Part shown: piece after piece, positions 47,373 to 57,603 of the stretch
How positions within the stretch are numbered: position 1 is the stretch's first letter
Layout of the letters: the number at the start of each line of letters is the position of its first letter
Assembly (NCBI GenBank): GCA_003290165.1
Contig: QNQO01000525.1
Span: 310,001-374,000 of the forward strand
Reading direction: 5' to 3'
DNA from: Berberis thunbergii
Taxonomy: Eukaryota; Streptophyta; Magnoliopsida; Ranunculales; Berberidaceae
DNA: 64,000 nucleotides
The notes under the pieces: model-generated
Told to the model about the DNA's origin: nothing
The model's input: the letters and a program-made list of their open reading frames with translations, nothing else
The model's database searches: none
Position numbers and translations under genes: made by a program

Positions 47373-48412
47373 CTGACTTCTTCAAAAGCTTGCCAGCATC
47401 TTGTGCCTTCTTCATAGCCTTCACTGCTTTAGCCTTTCTATAAGCCACATCTACAACTAACTTTCCTTCTTTCTCTTTCTTACCACGGTGTCCACCCTGT
47501 AATTTTTCAGTGTCCACGTACTTAATGACTCTAGACAAACTCCCCGCCAACAAGGAATATGATTCAGTTAATGCATCAGCAAAAGCGATGATAAAACATA
47601 CCTGTTCTACGTCATCGCCTTCGTACTCCATCTCTTGAGCACCTTCCAGCCTACGACGCTTCTTTCGTGGCAAGTTTTTCTACATCAAAGTAGTGCCTCC
47701 ACATAATCAACATTTATGTCGTAACAAGCATCTAGAAATGAAACAAACTAGAGGGAAAAATTATGAAACCTCTAGCTCCCGCTTTCTCTTTTCTTTCATT
47801 TTGAGATCTTCCGCTTGTTGGGCACTGATCACTTCCTTCCCCATTCTGTTGTTTCCAACAGAGGCCTGTAAAAAGAAAATGCACATCTTCATGATACAAG
47901 AACTTGAACACTTAGTAAAACATATTAGAGTTCATAGACTAACACACTATTCAGTATGGGTGATTATCAGATTATTATTTGACTCCCCTTGATATCTTAA
48001 ATACAGGAGTAGCTGTAGCTGTGCACACTAGTGAGGAATAAAAAGAACCAAAAGATAATTTTGTCTCTACAATATAAACCAACTTGCAAACTTGGACACA
48101 AAGGAATGGGCCAAAAGATTTGCAAGAGACAAAACTTCGAAAATTATTTGTGCATGAAAGTTTTTACATTAGCCCACTAATAAAACGAACCTTTGTTGCC
48201 TCCATTTCAGCTTTTCTTAGAGCTATCTCTTCCCTGCAAACAGATGGAACTTTTATTTTCAAATAACACCAAAAAAAACTCACAAGTAGAGAAAATGCAG
48301 TTATGAGACAATAATAACCTTTCTTCCTTGAGAACAGCAGAAATTTGATCTTCCATTTGTTCAATAGTCTGACACCACTTGGTTACAAACAACATAAACT
48401 CTAATCTGAAAT
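47373..48412 (-). pseudogene. DEAD-box RNA helicase (RH28-like) C-terminal fragment, five exons
   Basis: Minus-strand exons: about 48,319-48,412 (IEQMEDQISAVLKEER), 48,191-48,233 (EEIALRKAEMEATK), 47,770-47,865 (VISAQQAEDLKMKEKRKREL), 47,602-47,679 (KNLPRKKRRRLEGAQEMEYE) and 47,373-47,496 (VVDVAYRKAKAVKAMKKAQD). All have GT-AG borders and join in frame. The basic, Lys/Arg-rich tail matches my memory of the C terminus of plant nucleolar DEAD-box helicases of the RH28 kind, which act in ribosome assembly. The helicase core (DEAD, SAT motifs) is not present. This is the best-preserved multi-exon capture in the outer element. The family name is from memory; the splice structure is seen directly. 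Confidence 0.65.
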
Positions 48413-48517
48413 ATAACAAACAAATATTAGCCAGAGCTCTGTAATAACTCACAATCAATCAAAGTAGACAACATAGTTTTTAGTTTAGAAAAGAAAAAAA
48501 ATCATCATAATACCTAC

Positions 48518-48757
48518 CAATAAGTCTTCTGGTAGCCTCTCCAACATTGACATGTCCGAGCTCCTCCTCGCACGACATGGCTTCTTCAATGGAGTTTTAG
48601 AAGGGGAGTAGAGACACAATGGTTCCACTTGCTTCCTCCCCATTGATCCCATGAGCCTAACTACGCCATATACTTTTTTTCCTTCATCAATATCAGAATC
48701 CATCATCTTATTAGGGCAAGTTATTGACAATGCCATTCTTTCTTCTTTAAACTCCAA
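48518..48757 (-). pseudogene. F-box protein first exon (FBS-like)
   Basis: The minus-strand frame from ATG 48,736 (or the in-frame ATG 48,757) reads MALSITCPNKMMDSDIDEG, then YSPSKTPLKKPCRARRSSD and MLERLPEDLL. It stops at a GTAGGT donor after 48,518. The end is the first helix of an F-box, as in small stress-induced plant F-box proteins (FBS group), substrate adaptors of SCF ubiquitin ligases. The rest of the F-box is not present downstream. This is the Y-proximal fragment of the outer element and includes a natural start codon. Identity is moderate; an unrelated protein with a chance LPEDLL match is possible. Confidence 0.45.
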
Positions 48758-50114
48758 GCTTAGATCTGTATCATTGGATAGAGTACTTGGAAGTTAATAA
48801 CAACATACAAAAAGCCCCAATTTCACATAAACATCCAATCATTTTTTTTTTATCATGAAGTTGAACAATAGCCAAAACCAAATCAAATCCCTCAACCATG
48901 CAAACCCTAAATTTCTCAACTAAGATAAGCCGCAAATCAAACTATTCAAAACCCTAATTTACACAAGTAAAGAAGCAAACAATTGTTACATCCAACTAAA
49001 ACAAAATCCTCAAAACCTCAACCTTCAAAGACACCAAATCTCTACATTGAAAACCCCTAAAACCAACTATGAAATAAACATATCGCCTCATTGTGCTAAA
49101 CACAAACAACAAGCAACCAAATAGTCCGTTTCAAAACACTGAAACAAATCAACGACCAAATGTACTGAACCCCAAATGAACAAACCCCTCAAAACCCGAA
49201 GCTTCTCAACCACCAAAATCCCCAAATCTGATAGTCTTCCTTCCAAAATCCCAACTTTCTGCAGAATGAACAAAACCCCACCATTTCTAACTCGTCAATA
49301 ACCACGAGTCTGAAACCCCATTAATTCAAAACCGCTAAACCCATCAAAACCCAAAGCTTCCTAACCACTGAAATCCCCAAATCTGACCTTCAAAATCTCA
49401 ACTTTCCGCATATTGAACAAAACCCCAACATTTCTAACTCATCAATAACCACAAATCTGAAACCCCATTTATTCAAAATCAATAAACTCATCAAAACTAA
49501 CCAAACCTTCCTAATCACTTAAACCCCAAATATGACTAACATCCCTTCAAACTTGAAACACATAAAAATCAGAAATTGAATAACACCCAACATTTCTAAC
49601 CACAAATCCAAACACCCCCTTGCTTCAAAACCCCGGACACTTCATCTACCAATCAAACTAAACGAATCAAACAACCAAAACAATAAACAAACATTTTTTA
49701 TTTGTTACCTGATGAACACTTGAACAAAACTTTATCCTTACTCTTTCCTTGCGAACTCACTCACGACAATCTCTCTATCTCTATCTCCTTCTTCTACGTG
49801 CAGCAAAGACAGAGTCCAAACTAAAAAATTGTACCCCAAACTTCAAAAACAGAGTTCAAACATTCTTTTTCTTCTTCGACGAACTCTCCTTCAAGAACCG
49901 GAGAAGGGACGCAAAAACATTTTTAGGGTTTCGGGAGATCAGTGTGTGCTTTCGGGAGATCTGTGGGGAGATGGAACAAATTTTAGGATTTGAAACAAAA
50001 GGTTGAAAAGTGCAAAGTTGGGGGGAGAATGCAAAGTGGGAATGCAAATTTTTTTCGCCCGCGAGAAATCGACTCGACTTCTCCACACATCCACGTGCAA
50101 CACACATGTAATTT
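48758..50114 (-). other. Intron and untranslated leader between F-box exon and Y end
   Basis: Read on the minus strand, a CT/GA-rich leader near 49,709-50,000 ends at a GTAACA donor (CATCAG|GTAACA). A long AT-rich intron-like stretch follows, with repeated AACCCCAAA motifs. It then meets the F-box start. It looks like a captured promoter and 5' untranslated exon. Confidence 0.45.
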
Positions 50115-50294
50115 AGCAACGGTTTTAAGCCGTTGAGCACTATAGCCACATTTTTTAACCGTGGCAAACACACCAACGGTTTAGAACTGTGGCCAAGCCT
50201 TTTTTTAACCACGGTTTTAGGTCGTTGGCCATTATAGCCACTGTTTTTGGCCGTGGCCACCTCCGTGTAGCTAAACAGGCCTTTTGGTGTAGTG
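50115..50294 (-). repeat. CACTA Y-end subterminal module (copy E)
   Basis: Degenerate ACGG/CCGT palindromes end in GGCCTTTTGGTGTAGTG. Inverted, its first 44 bp match 34,612-34,655 with few differences. Confidence 0.85.
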
Positions 50295-50890
50295 GATGAT
50301 ATAACAAAATAGACTAATTACCGCTACTGTTCACGTGGCATAAGGATCCATCACGAGAAAACAACGCCTAATCCATTGAGCCAGCTTATAAAACCAAGAA
50401 AAAAATAAGACCAACTGCAAAGGCCCGGATGAGGCCTGCTAATGAGGAAAAACAAACAGGGACTAAATCCAAGCCCAAAATGAATCACAGCCTGGATCCA
50501 GGCCCGACACGAGTTCTCTCATAAAGGAGAAGAATATTGCACAAAAAAGAGCTGTGGAGGGAGTTACGCCTCCATGAGCGCACTTCCATAAAGGAAGAGG
50601 CTATTACAAGAAACATCTCCTTCCGTTGCGCCTCATACACTTAAGTCACGCAGAGAGTTAACCATGACCAATATAAAAGGTAAAGAAAACATTCAACAAA
50701 GGTATGCAACTTTAACTAAATTTTGTCCAGATTTACATCCTTCTTCCAACAGAGTTACTGACTTATGCATTGGAGTGCCTTCGACCACCAAAAAGGTGGT
50801 CTTTGGCAGTCTAACAGTAGTTTTAAAGATCAAACTCACAGGAGGTCGAGTTTTAGACGCATCAGTTTGACGCTGTCTGTAGGGAACAGC
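50295..50890 (+). other. Possible gypsy LTR end with primer-site-like motif
   Basis: A TATAAAAGG box lies near 50,673. The motif TTTGACGCTGTCTGTAGGGA (50,866-50,885) resembles the TTTGGCGCCGTCTGTGGGGA found next to LTRs of plant Tat/Athila gypsy elements. No second LTR seen; weak. Confidence 0.3.
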
Positions 50891-51266
50891 GGATTTTCTT
50901 TTATAAAAATGGAACACACAGTGATAAAGCTCACCACAACCTACCTTCACTTTATTTTAATGTTAAACATGCTTTTGGGATTAACATGTTTCATTGCAGT
51001 TGACACATCTAAAACTTTGACTTATGGGAATTAGTGATTTGGATAAAATATTACTTAAGAGGTTTTTATTTTTTATTTTTTATTTTTTCATGGAAAAAAC
51101 AATCTAGCTTTATGAATTGAGCATCAATTAATTCTGCGTGAGCTTGAAATGTGTGATGCCTTGTGTTACCTTCTTTCAGATCACCCAAACACTTTAATCT
51201 TCAACATTAAATATGATATGCATGTTCCCAACATCTCTAACTTATTGCTCATCTTTTGTGCAACCA
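50891..51266. other. Spacer or upstream intron of the EamA pseudogene
   Basis: AT-rich sequence without a recognisable exon. Confidence 0.4.
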
Positions 51267-51360
51267 GTAACATTCCAATAGTAAAAGAGATAGAAGCTAT
51301 TATGGACTCGGCAGCCTTTGCCGTTGTGCGCTTTAACTCCATTTATACCACTTCCCCAAA

Positions 51361-51530
51361 TCTTAATGGCCTGGGAACCGACCTGGTTTTCCCTGCCTGG
51401 GGGGCGAAAATACAATTTTGCCCCCCCCCCTCTTTAAACACACTCTCCAAAAGTGTTTATAGAGGAGGGGGGGAATTGTGTTTTTGCCCCCCAGGCAGGA
51501 AAAACCAGGCTGGTTCCCAGACCATTAAGA
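51361..51530. repeat. Foldback element, 170 bp, inside the EamA exon
   Basis: The ends TCTTAATGG(C/T)CTGGGAACC and its inverse, then CCTGG(T)TTTTCC(T)GCCTGGGGG, pair nearly perfectly. Inner arms include TAAACAC and GTGTTTA around CTCTCCAAAA. The arms are about 75 bp with runs of C and G. It lies between two parts of one transporter exon. Confidence 0.85.
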
Positions 51531-51823
51531 ATTTCTCATCAAAAGGCACGTGGTGATGTACAAACTCGTAATTCTGGAAAAGAGTTAGGCATCTGCATTA
51601 GTCTAGGCTATCTTATGTAGGCCCTTGGACTAATTACATCAGATGCTAGATGTGCATTATTTTTTATTTCAGTCACAGTATGCTCTTTGTTAAGTTGTTC
51701 TCTGAAGATTTCTGTTAAATTTTTTTCTAAAACAGTTGTCTCTGTTGGATGCTCATTGAGAGCATATAGTCAATGCAGTTATAAAGAGATATGGTGATTT
51801 GAGGAGCGTTTGTTGGTGTACAC

Positions 51824-52116
51824 TATTGATGAAGAAGATGGATATTACTTACTTGCGGAATTAGCCATGCTGCAGTCAGAGATCAATCTTCTCTTCTCTG
51901 TGGATAAAAAATGTTCTTTGCTTTTGAATAGGATAAGCAACACCCAAAATGAACATACATAATACCATGAGAAGTGAGACCTTATCTCTTAAAGAAAAAT
52001 AACTGCTCTCACTGCTCTCCCTATCAGAGAGTTAGTTATTTGTTTTCCTCCATTATGTAACTTCTCTTCAAAGAGTCAGTTATTTGATAAACTCACATAA
52101 TAGAGAAATTCCTACA
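51824..52116 (-). repeat. 3' LTR of copia element, with internal deletion
   Basis: 293 bp, ending GAAATTCCTACA. It lacks about 60 bp found after TATTG in the other LTR; both sides of the gap carry TTG, suggesting a slippage or microhomology deletion. It has small insertions elsewhere (CACTGCTCT). Confidence 0.85.
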
Positions 52117-52130
52117 TTCTCCCACATGAG
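52117..52130 (-). other. Polypurine tract
   Basis: The minus strand reads TGTGGGAGAA immediately before the 3' LTR, the expected plus-strand primer site. Confidence 0.65.
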
Positions 52131-52545
52131 TGCAATCAAACCATATAAATAAGTATACAATGATCACTAAATAATTATGATCAATAAACTTTTCAACTGA
52201 ATCCAATGATCTATTAGATGAACTTCAGACAACTTAAAACAAAACAGAGTATTAGTGTTCCAAAATCACAAACTAATCAAATCAAAGAAACGTTGGTCTT
52301 ATGGAGGCTTCAAATGAAAGTTGTTTGGTACCATTATAACTCACACGTTTCTTAATGGTCATATGACACTGCAGATGTCATCTTTTGTCTCACATTTCTG
52401 CAAAATTGTAAGACAAACTTTATTAGAGTTGAACTTTTATAAGTGAATTACATCGTCATGTAAAAGGACTCATATCTTAATAAGCGCAATCTCTGATCAT
52501 AAATGCAAACAACAACAAAATGTGGCAATTACCTTACTCCCACAT

Positions 52546-55500
52546 TTAAACATTATCCATGGATGTTTGCAAACCCATGCTTGGCAAATGTCTCTGAAAA
52601 GCTGTCACATGCAATGCCTTGGTTAATGGATCTGCAACCATGTAATAGGTGCCAATATGCGCCACATCTACAATCCCAATTCTGACTTCATCTTGAAGCT
52701 TCAAATACTTAATATCCATGAGTCTTGAAGCTTCTGATCTTCCGTTGTTCTTGGCAAAGAATACTGCAGATGTGTTGTCACAAAGATTTCTAATTGGTTT
52801 TTCAATGCTTCTCACTACTTTCATCTCAAAAATCAAATTCTTAAGCCACACAACTTGTCTCATTGCCTCAAAACAACCTATATATTCTGACTCCATTGTC
52901 GAAACAACTTCTAGTGGTTTGTTTTCTACTTCTCCAAGAAACAACACCACCAGCTAATGTGAAAATATACCCACTAGTTGACATTCTATCATCTACACAT
53001 CCTCCCAAATCTGCATCACTATAACAAAGCACTTCCAAATTTTTCAACACTATGAAATCCCAAAACATAAGCTTATGCTTTCTTCAAATACCTCAAAACT
53101 TTCTTGCCTGCATTCCAGTGAGCAATAACAGGATTCACTTGAAACCTTCCCAATACACTAAGTGCAAAGGCTAAGTCAGGCCTTGTACATATCTGGACAT
53201 ACATTACACTACCAACAAGAGATGCATATGGTTTATCTTTCATTACCTCTCTCTCATGATCAGTCACTGGACACTGTGAATTAGAGAATTTATCACCCTT
53301 GACAATTGGAACATCACCACCATTACAACTCTCCATATTAAACCTTTTAGGAACTCGATCAATATAGTTCTTTTGGGAAAACCCCAAGGTCTTCTTCAGT
53401 CTATCTCTGGTAATTTCAATGCCCAAGACATAATGTGCCTGTCCATATCCTTCATATCAAAGCTTGCTGACAACATTTGCTTTGTTTTTTTAAGTAGCTG
53501 CACACTTGAACTAGCAAGAAGTATATCATCAACATAGAGAAACATAAAAATGAAATTGCATTTAACCTGCTTCATATAAATGCATCTATCAATCTTATTC
53601 TCTATGAAACCAAATGAGTGAACAACTTGGTCAAATTTCAAATACCATTGCCGAGAAGCCTGTTTTAATCCATAAATGGATTTGTTGAGCTTGCACACTA
53701 AGTGTTCCTTCCCCCTTTCAATGAATCCTGGTAGTTGTTTCATATAAATATCCTCATCAAGACTGCCATTAAGAAATGCAGTTTTGACGTCCATTTGGTG
53801 CAACTCCAAGTCGAGATGAGTTGTGAGGGCCATAATGACTCTAAAAGAATCTTTGGTGGAAACTGGTGAAAAGGTTTCTGTATAATCCACACCTTCTCTC
53901 TGAGTGAAACCCTTAGCAACATGGTGTGCTTTGAACCGTTCAATCTGTCCATGTGCATCCCGTTTTGTTTTATAAACCCATTTACAGCCTATGGGTTTAA
54001 TAAATTCCGAACCTTCAACCAAAGTCCAAACAACATTTTTGTGCATTGAATCCAATTCTTCTCTCATTGCAGCTTCCCAAAGTGTGCTTTGTGAGCCATC
54101 CATTGCTTGTTTACAAGGCACAAGATCATCATGATCACCAATGTCATATTCTATCTCTTGTAAGTAAGCCACATAATCACTGGCAAGTGCTGGTATCCTA
54201 GCTATAGTTTATCTCCTTAATGGAATAGGCTCATTCGAAACAATTGGTAAAGGTGTTGGCAAAGTAGAAACCTCATGCAAATCAAGAACTGATCTAGATG
54301 AAGGTTGACTTACCAAAGTCTGACCTGGAGGTTCTACCCCATGAGATGAAAAAACTGGCAGATTGGAACTTGGTACATTTGCAGTAAGTGGCATTGGTGG
54401 AAGAACTTTATTACTAGCTGCTTTGGGTTCAAAAATAGATTGCTCTTCAAAAACATAAGAGTTCCTGGATTTGGAGTGGAAGGAACCAAAATCTTCAATG
54501 AACTTTGCATTATTGCTCTCAGCCAAGCGCGTATGTGAAGTAGAATAGTAAAATCTAAATCCTTTTGATTTTTCTGCATATCCCACAAAATAGCAACTAG
54601 TGGTTCGCATCTCCAATTTCTTCTCATTTGGATTGTACAAACGAGCTTCACATTGACAACCCCAAATGTGAAAATGATTGAAGCTTTGTTGTCTTCCTGT
54701 CCAAATCTGAAATGGAGTTGTTTGGACTGCTTTTGTGGGAACTCTATTCAGAATATAGTTGGATGTCTTTATGGCTTCCCCCCACAAAAATTTTGGCAAC
54801 TGAGAATAAGATAGCATGATGGTACCATGTCCTTCAAAGTTCAGTTTTTGCGTTCTGCAACTCCATTTTGTGATAGGGTACCTGGAGTAGTGTACTGTGC
54901 AACTATACCCTCTTACTCTAAAAACAGAGCAAAAGGTCCTTTATGTTTTCCACTTTTTGTATATCTACGAAAGTATTCTCCACCACGATCTGATCTCACA
55001 ATTTTAATACGTTTGTCTAACTATTTTTCTACTTAAAAGATTTAAAACAGCTAAGAACTTGTGATTTTTCAGAAAGTAAATATAAATATGTATATCTAGA
55101 AAAATCATCAATAAATAGAACAAAATAAGAATTTCCACAAATTGTTCTCGTTGGAAATGGGCCACATATATCTATATGAATAATCTATAAGAGATCATTA
55201 CTTCTTGTGGTTTTTGATTTGGTTGCTGAATTGGTTGTTTTTCCTTTATAACAATCTATACAATCCTCAAATTCATTAAGATCAAGCTTTGACAGCAAAG
55301 CACCATCTTTCATTAATCTTTTCATTCTATCTTAAAATAAATGCCCAAGTCTCCTATGCCAAAACATGGAAGAACTCTCATTATGGAGCAATCTTTTGGA
55401 AGCTGAATGATCAACACTCAAACATTCATGAAAGTAAGTGCACTGAATTTTCCAAAGATCACCATTGAGAAATGCATAACCAAGGAGATTGTCAAATTGA

Positions 55501-56137
55501 CTCTTAAAGAAAAACTGAATTTGATTGTCATTTCCAATATAAGAAAAACCATCCTTTACAAACTGAGTAACAGAAAATAAATTCCTTCTCATCAAAGGTA
55601 CATAAAGAACATCATTTAAAACTAAAACATAACCAGAAGACAATCTCAACATTACACGGCCAACTGACTCAACAACCACTTTGCTTCCATTGCCAACATA
55701 AACATTGTAGACATCCTTATTTTTTCGTGTTTGACTTTGGTGAAATCCCTGCAAAGAGTTTGTAATGTGCACAGAACAGCCAATGTCAAACCACCTGGAG
55801 TTTTGAGGAATAAAAATTAAGTTTGACTCAACAGTAACAAAAACATCATTAGAAGTTGTACCTTTCTTTATGAGCCAAGCCTTAAAAGCAGGACAATCCT
55901 TCCTTAAGTGCTCAAGGGATTGACAATGAAAACATTTCTTGAAAATTTTCTTAACAAATGTGAGACCAGAACCAGAACTGGAGGAGCCATTAGTTTTAAT
56001 AGATGAATCAAAAAGAGGATGAGTACCTTTCTTTGCAGCTTAGATCCTTTGTAGTTTGCAGAGTTGTTTGCAGCAACCTTTCCTTTTCTCTTGCCAACAT
56101 GAACCAGATTGGCTGCCCCAATTCTAGTCTTCTTCAT
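52546..56137 (-). pseudogene. copia pol polyprotein remains
   Basis: Down the minus strand: zinc-knuckle region with CFHCQSLEHLRKDCPAF near 55,900; protease-like part with SRWFDIGCSVHIT (the usual D(S/T)G appears as DIG); gag-pre-integrase with MFWHRRLGHL (55,332-55,772); integrase with HIDICGPF and a decayed DNGxE part; the integrase tail with [18 protein letters not shown] (54,209-54,817); reverse transcriptase with KPIGCKWVYKTKRDAHGQIE and FLYVDDILLASSS (53,396-54,172); then RNase H with STMESEYIGCFEAMRQVVWL and a DPLTKAL end (52,546-52,950). Stops and frameshifts occur near 55,330, 55,020, 54,205, 53,430 and 53,075. Related to but clearly diverged from the copia copy at 3,849-6,909. Confidence 0.9.
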
Positions 56138-56146
56138 TCTCTCCTC

Positions 56147-56752
56147 TTATTGGCAACAGATAGAAATTAGTTCATTAATACTCCAGGTTTCCTTCAGAGT
56201 ATTATAGTTGACCTTAATTTGTTCATAGTCACTCGAGAGAGATAAGAGTGCCAAATGAACTAGAAATTGGTCAGTGATGCCAATGTCCAAGGCATTCAAC
56301 TTGTTGGACAGATTCACCAGTTTAAGTAAATGCTCACGGATGCTGCTAGTACCATCATACTTGGTGTTTATCGGATCAGAAAGATAAGAGCCCGCTTTAG
56401 CCTTGTCAAACCTCTTAAACTTCTCTTCTATTTCAGCCATGTATTCATTTGCCAAATCACAAGTGGCTATACCACCCCTGATGTGATCCTCCGTAGCATT
56501 CTGCATGATTAGCAGTGACATATGGTTCGCCCTCTCCCATTTAGCAAAGTTGTCTCTCTGCTGGACTGTGCTTTCTTCAGTGAGGGTAGTTGGTTGAGGA
56601 AGCGTGAAAGCAATGCTAAACTCCAACATTCCCAGATGCATTTCAATCTGTTGCTTCCATGCTTTGAAATTATTGCCATTCAATTTCTCAATGTTGATGA
56701 GATTCAACATGTTGAAATCTGCATAATTTCCAAAATTGATTTGAGAATTCAT
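56147..56752 (-). pseudogene. copia gag
   Basis: An open frame of 201 codons starts MNSQINFGNYADFNMLNLIN. It contains the LNGNNFKAWKQQIEMHLGML and ANEYMAEIEEKFKRFDKAKA stretches typical of the copia-type gag (UBN2) domain that forms the particle. It ends at a stop just before the zinc-knuckle segment; the following frame (MKKTRIGAANLVHVGKRKGK) continues the protein, so the stop is a lesion. Starts about 490 bp from the primer-binding site. Confidence 0.85.
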
Positions 56753-57241
56753 ATACGAAAACTATAGAACAGTCACACCTTTAGGCAAGAAACTGTTTAT
56801 ATAAACTTTATGTATGAATATCAAATCTAGCATGATAAAAAACAAACAAAAAATACATAATAACCTGTGCAAATGCAACACCTTTAGGCAAGAAGAGTTA
56901 CACAGACTACCAGTAGAAAAATTCACAAGTCACCATGCTTCAGTTTATATAAAACCCAGTAGAAAAATTTCTTTGGAAATTAGTCTACTTGTTAAATGCA
57001 TATAAACCAAGAACTTTAATAGATACTTAGACTACAAAAGGTTAATTGCATGAAAAATCACTTTGGTGACACATAGAAACCATTCTGCAGTAAAAACAAA
57101 CAGACATCAGTAGGAAACATGAAATAGTAAGCAGAAAAATATAGGACTCGATTGCGGAATAGAATCCGAAGCATATAATTGATGTAGGGTTCATGGCAGC
57201 ATAAACAATAGAGAGTATAAATTAATTTGATGCTTAGATTG

Positions 57242-57256
57242 TTGGCTCTGACACCA
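57242..57256 (-). other. copia primer-binding site
   Basis: The minus strand reads TGGTGTCAGAGCCAA two bases after the 5' LTR. It is complementary to initiator-methionine tRNA apart from one base. Confidence 0.85.
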
Positions 57257-57258
57257 CA

Positions 57259-57603
57259 TATTGGAATTATTTACTTGAGACAATTAAGCAATCAAATCAC
57301 ATTGTGTCAATTAAACATGCTTGATGAAGAAGATGGATATTACTTACTTGTGGAATTAGCCATGCTACAGTCAGAGATCAATCTTCTCTTCTCTGTGGTT
57401 CAAAAAATGTTCTCTGCTTTTCAATAGGACAAGCAACACCCAAAATGAACATACATAATACCATGAGAAGAGAGACCTTATCTCTTAAAGAAAAATAACT
57501 GCTCTCCCTATCAGAGAGTCAGTTATTTGTTTTCCTCAATTATGTAACTGCTCTCCAGAGTGTCAGTTATTTGATAAACTCACATAATAGAGAAATTCCT
57601 ACA
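57259..57603 (-). repeat. 5' LTR of copia element
   Basis: 345 bp. Aligns over most of its length with 51,824-52,116 at high identity with a few indels. Confidence 0.88.

Larger units (their letters stand above)
27053..50294 (-). mobile_element. Outer gene-carrying CACTA element (X end left, Y end right)
   Basis: The left terminus is CACTACACCAAAAATACCC (27,053) and the right is GGCCTTTTGGTGTAGTG (ending 50,294). Flanks are GAT at 27,050-27,052 and at 50,295-50,297, the 3-bp duplication expected for CACTA. The two ends share only CACTACACCAAAA plus the ACGG/CCGT palindrome style, so they are the two distinct ends of one family. Removing the inner element leaves about 11.7 kb. It carries minus-strand fragments of an F-box gene, a DEAD-box helicase, ALDH3, release factor 1, proteasome alpha-4, HMGB and ADP-glucose pyrophosphorylase. 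No transposase is seen; it would need help in trans. Confidence 0.75.
51824..57603 (-). mobile_element. Full-length Ty1/copia retrotransposon
   Basis: Both LTRs, primer-binding site, polypurine tract, gag, protease-integrase-reverse transcriptase-RNase H are present in minus-strand order. The flanks TACAC (51,819-51,823 and 57,604-57,608) are the 5-bp target duplication. The host reading frame (GVH|MLRT) is restored when the element and one TACAC are removed. Length 5,780 bp. Stops and frameshifts in gag and pol make it defective. Confidence 0.93.

Noticed and set aside
49749..50260. Open frames across the Y end (e.g. 49,856-50,260 minus) as proteins
   Set aside because: The translation runs through the palindromic terminal repeats and leader; an artefact of repeat sequence.
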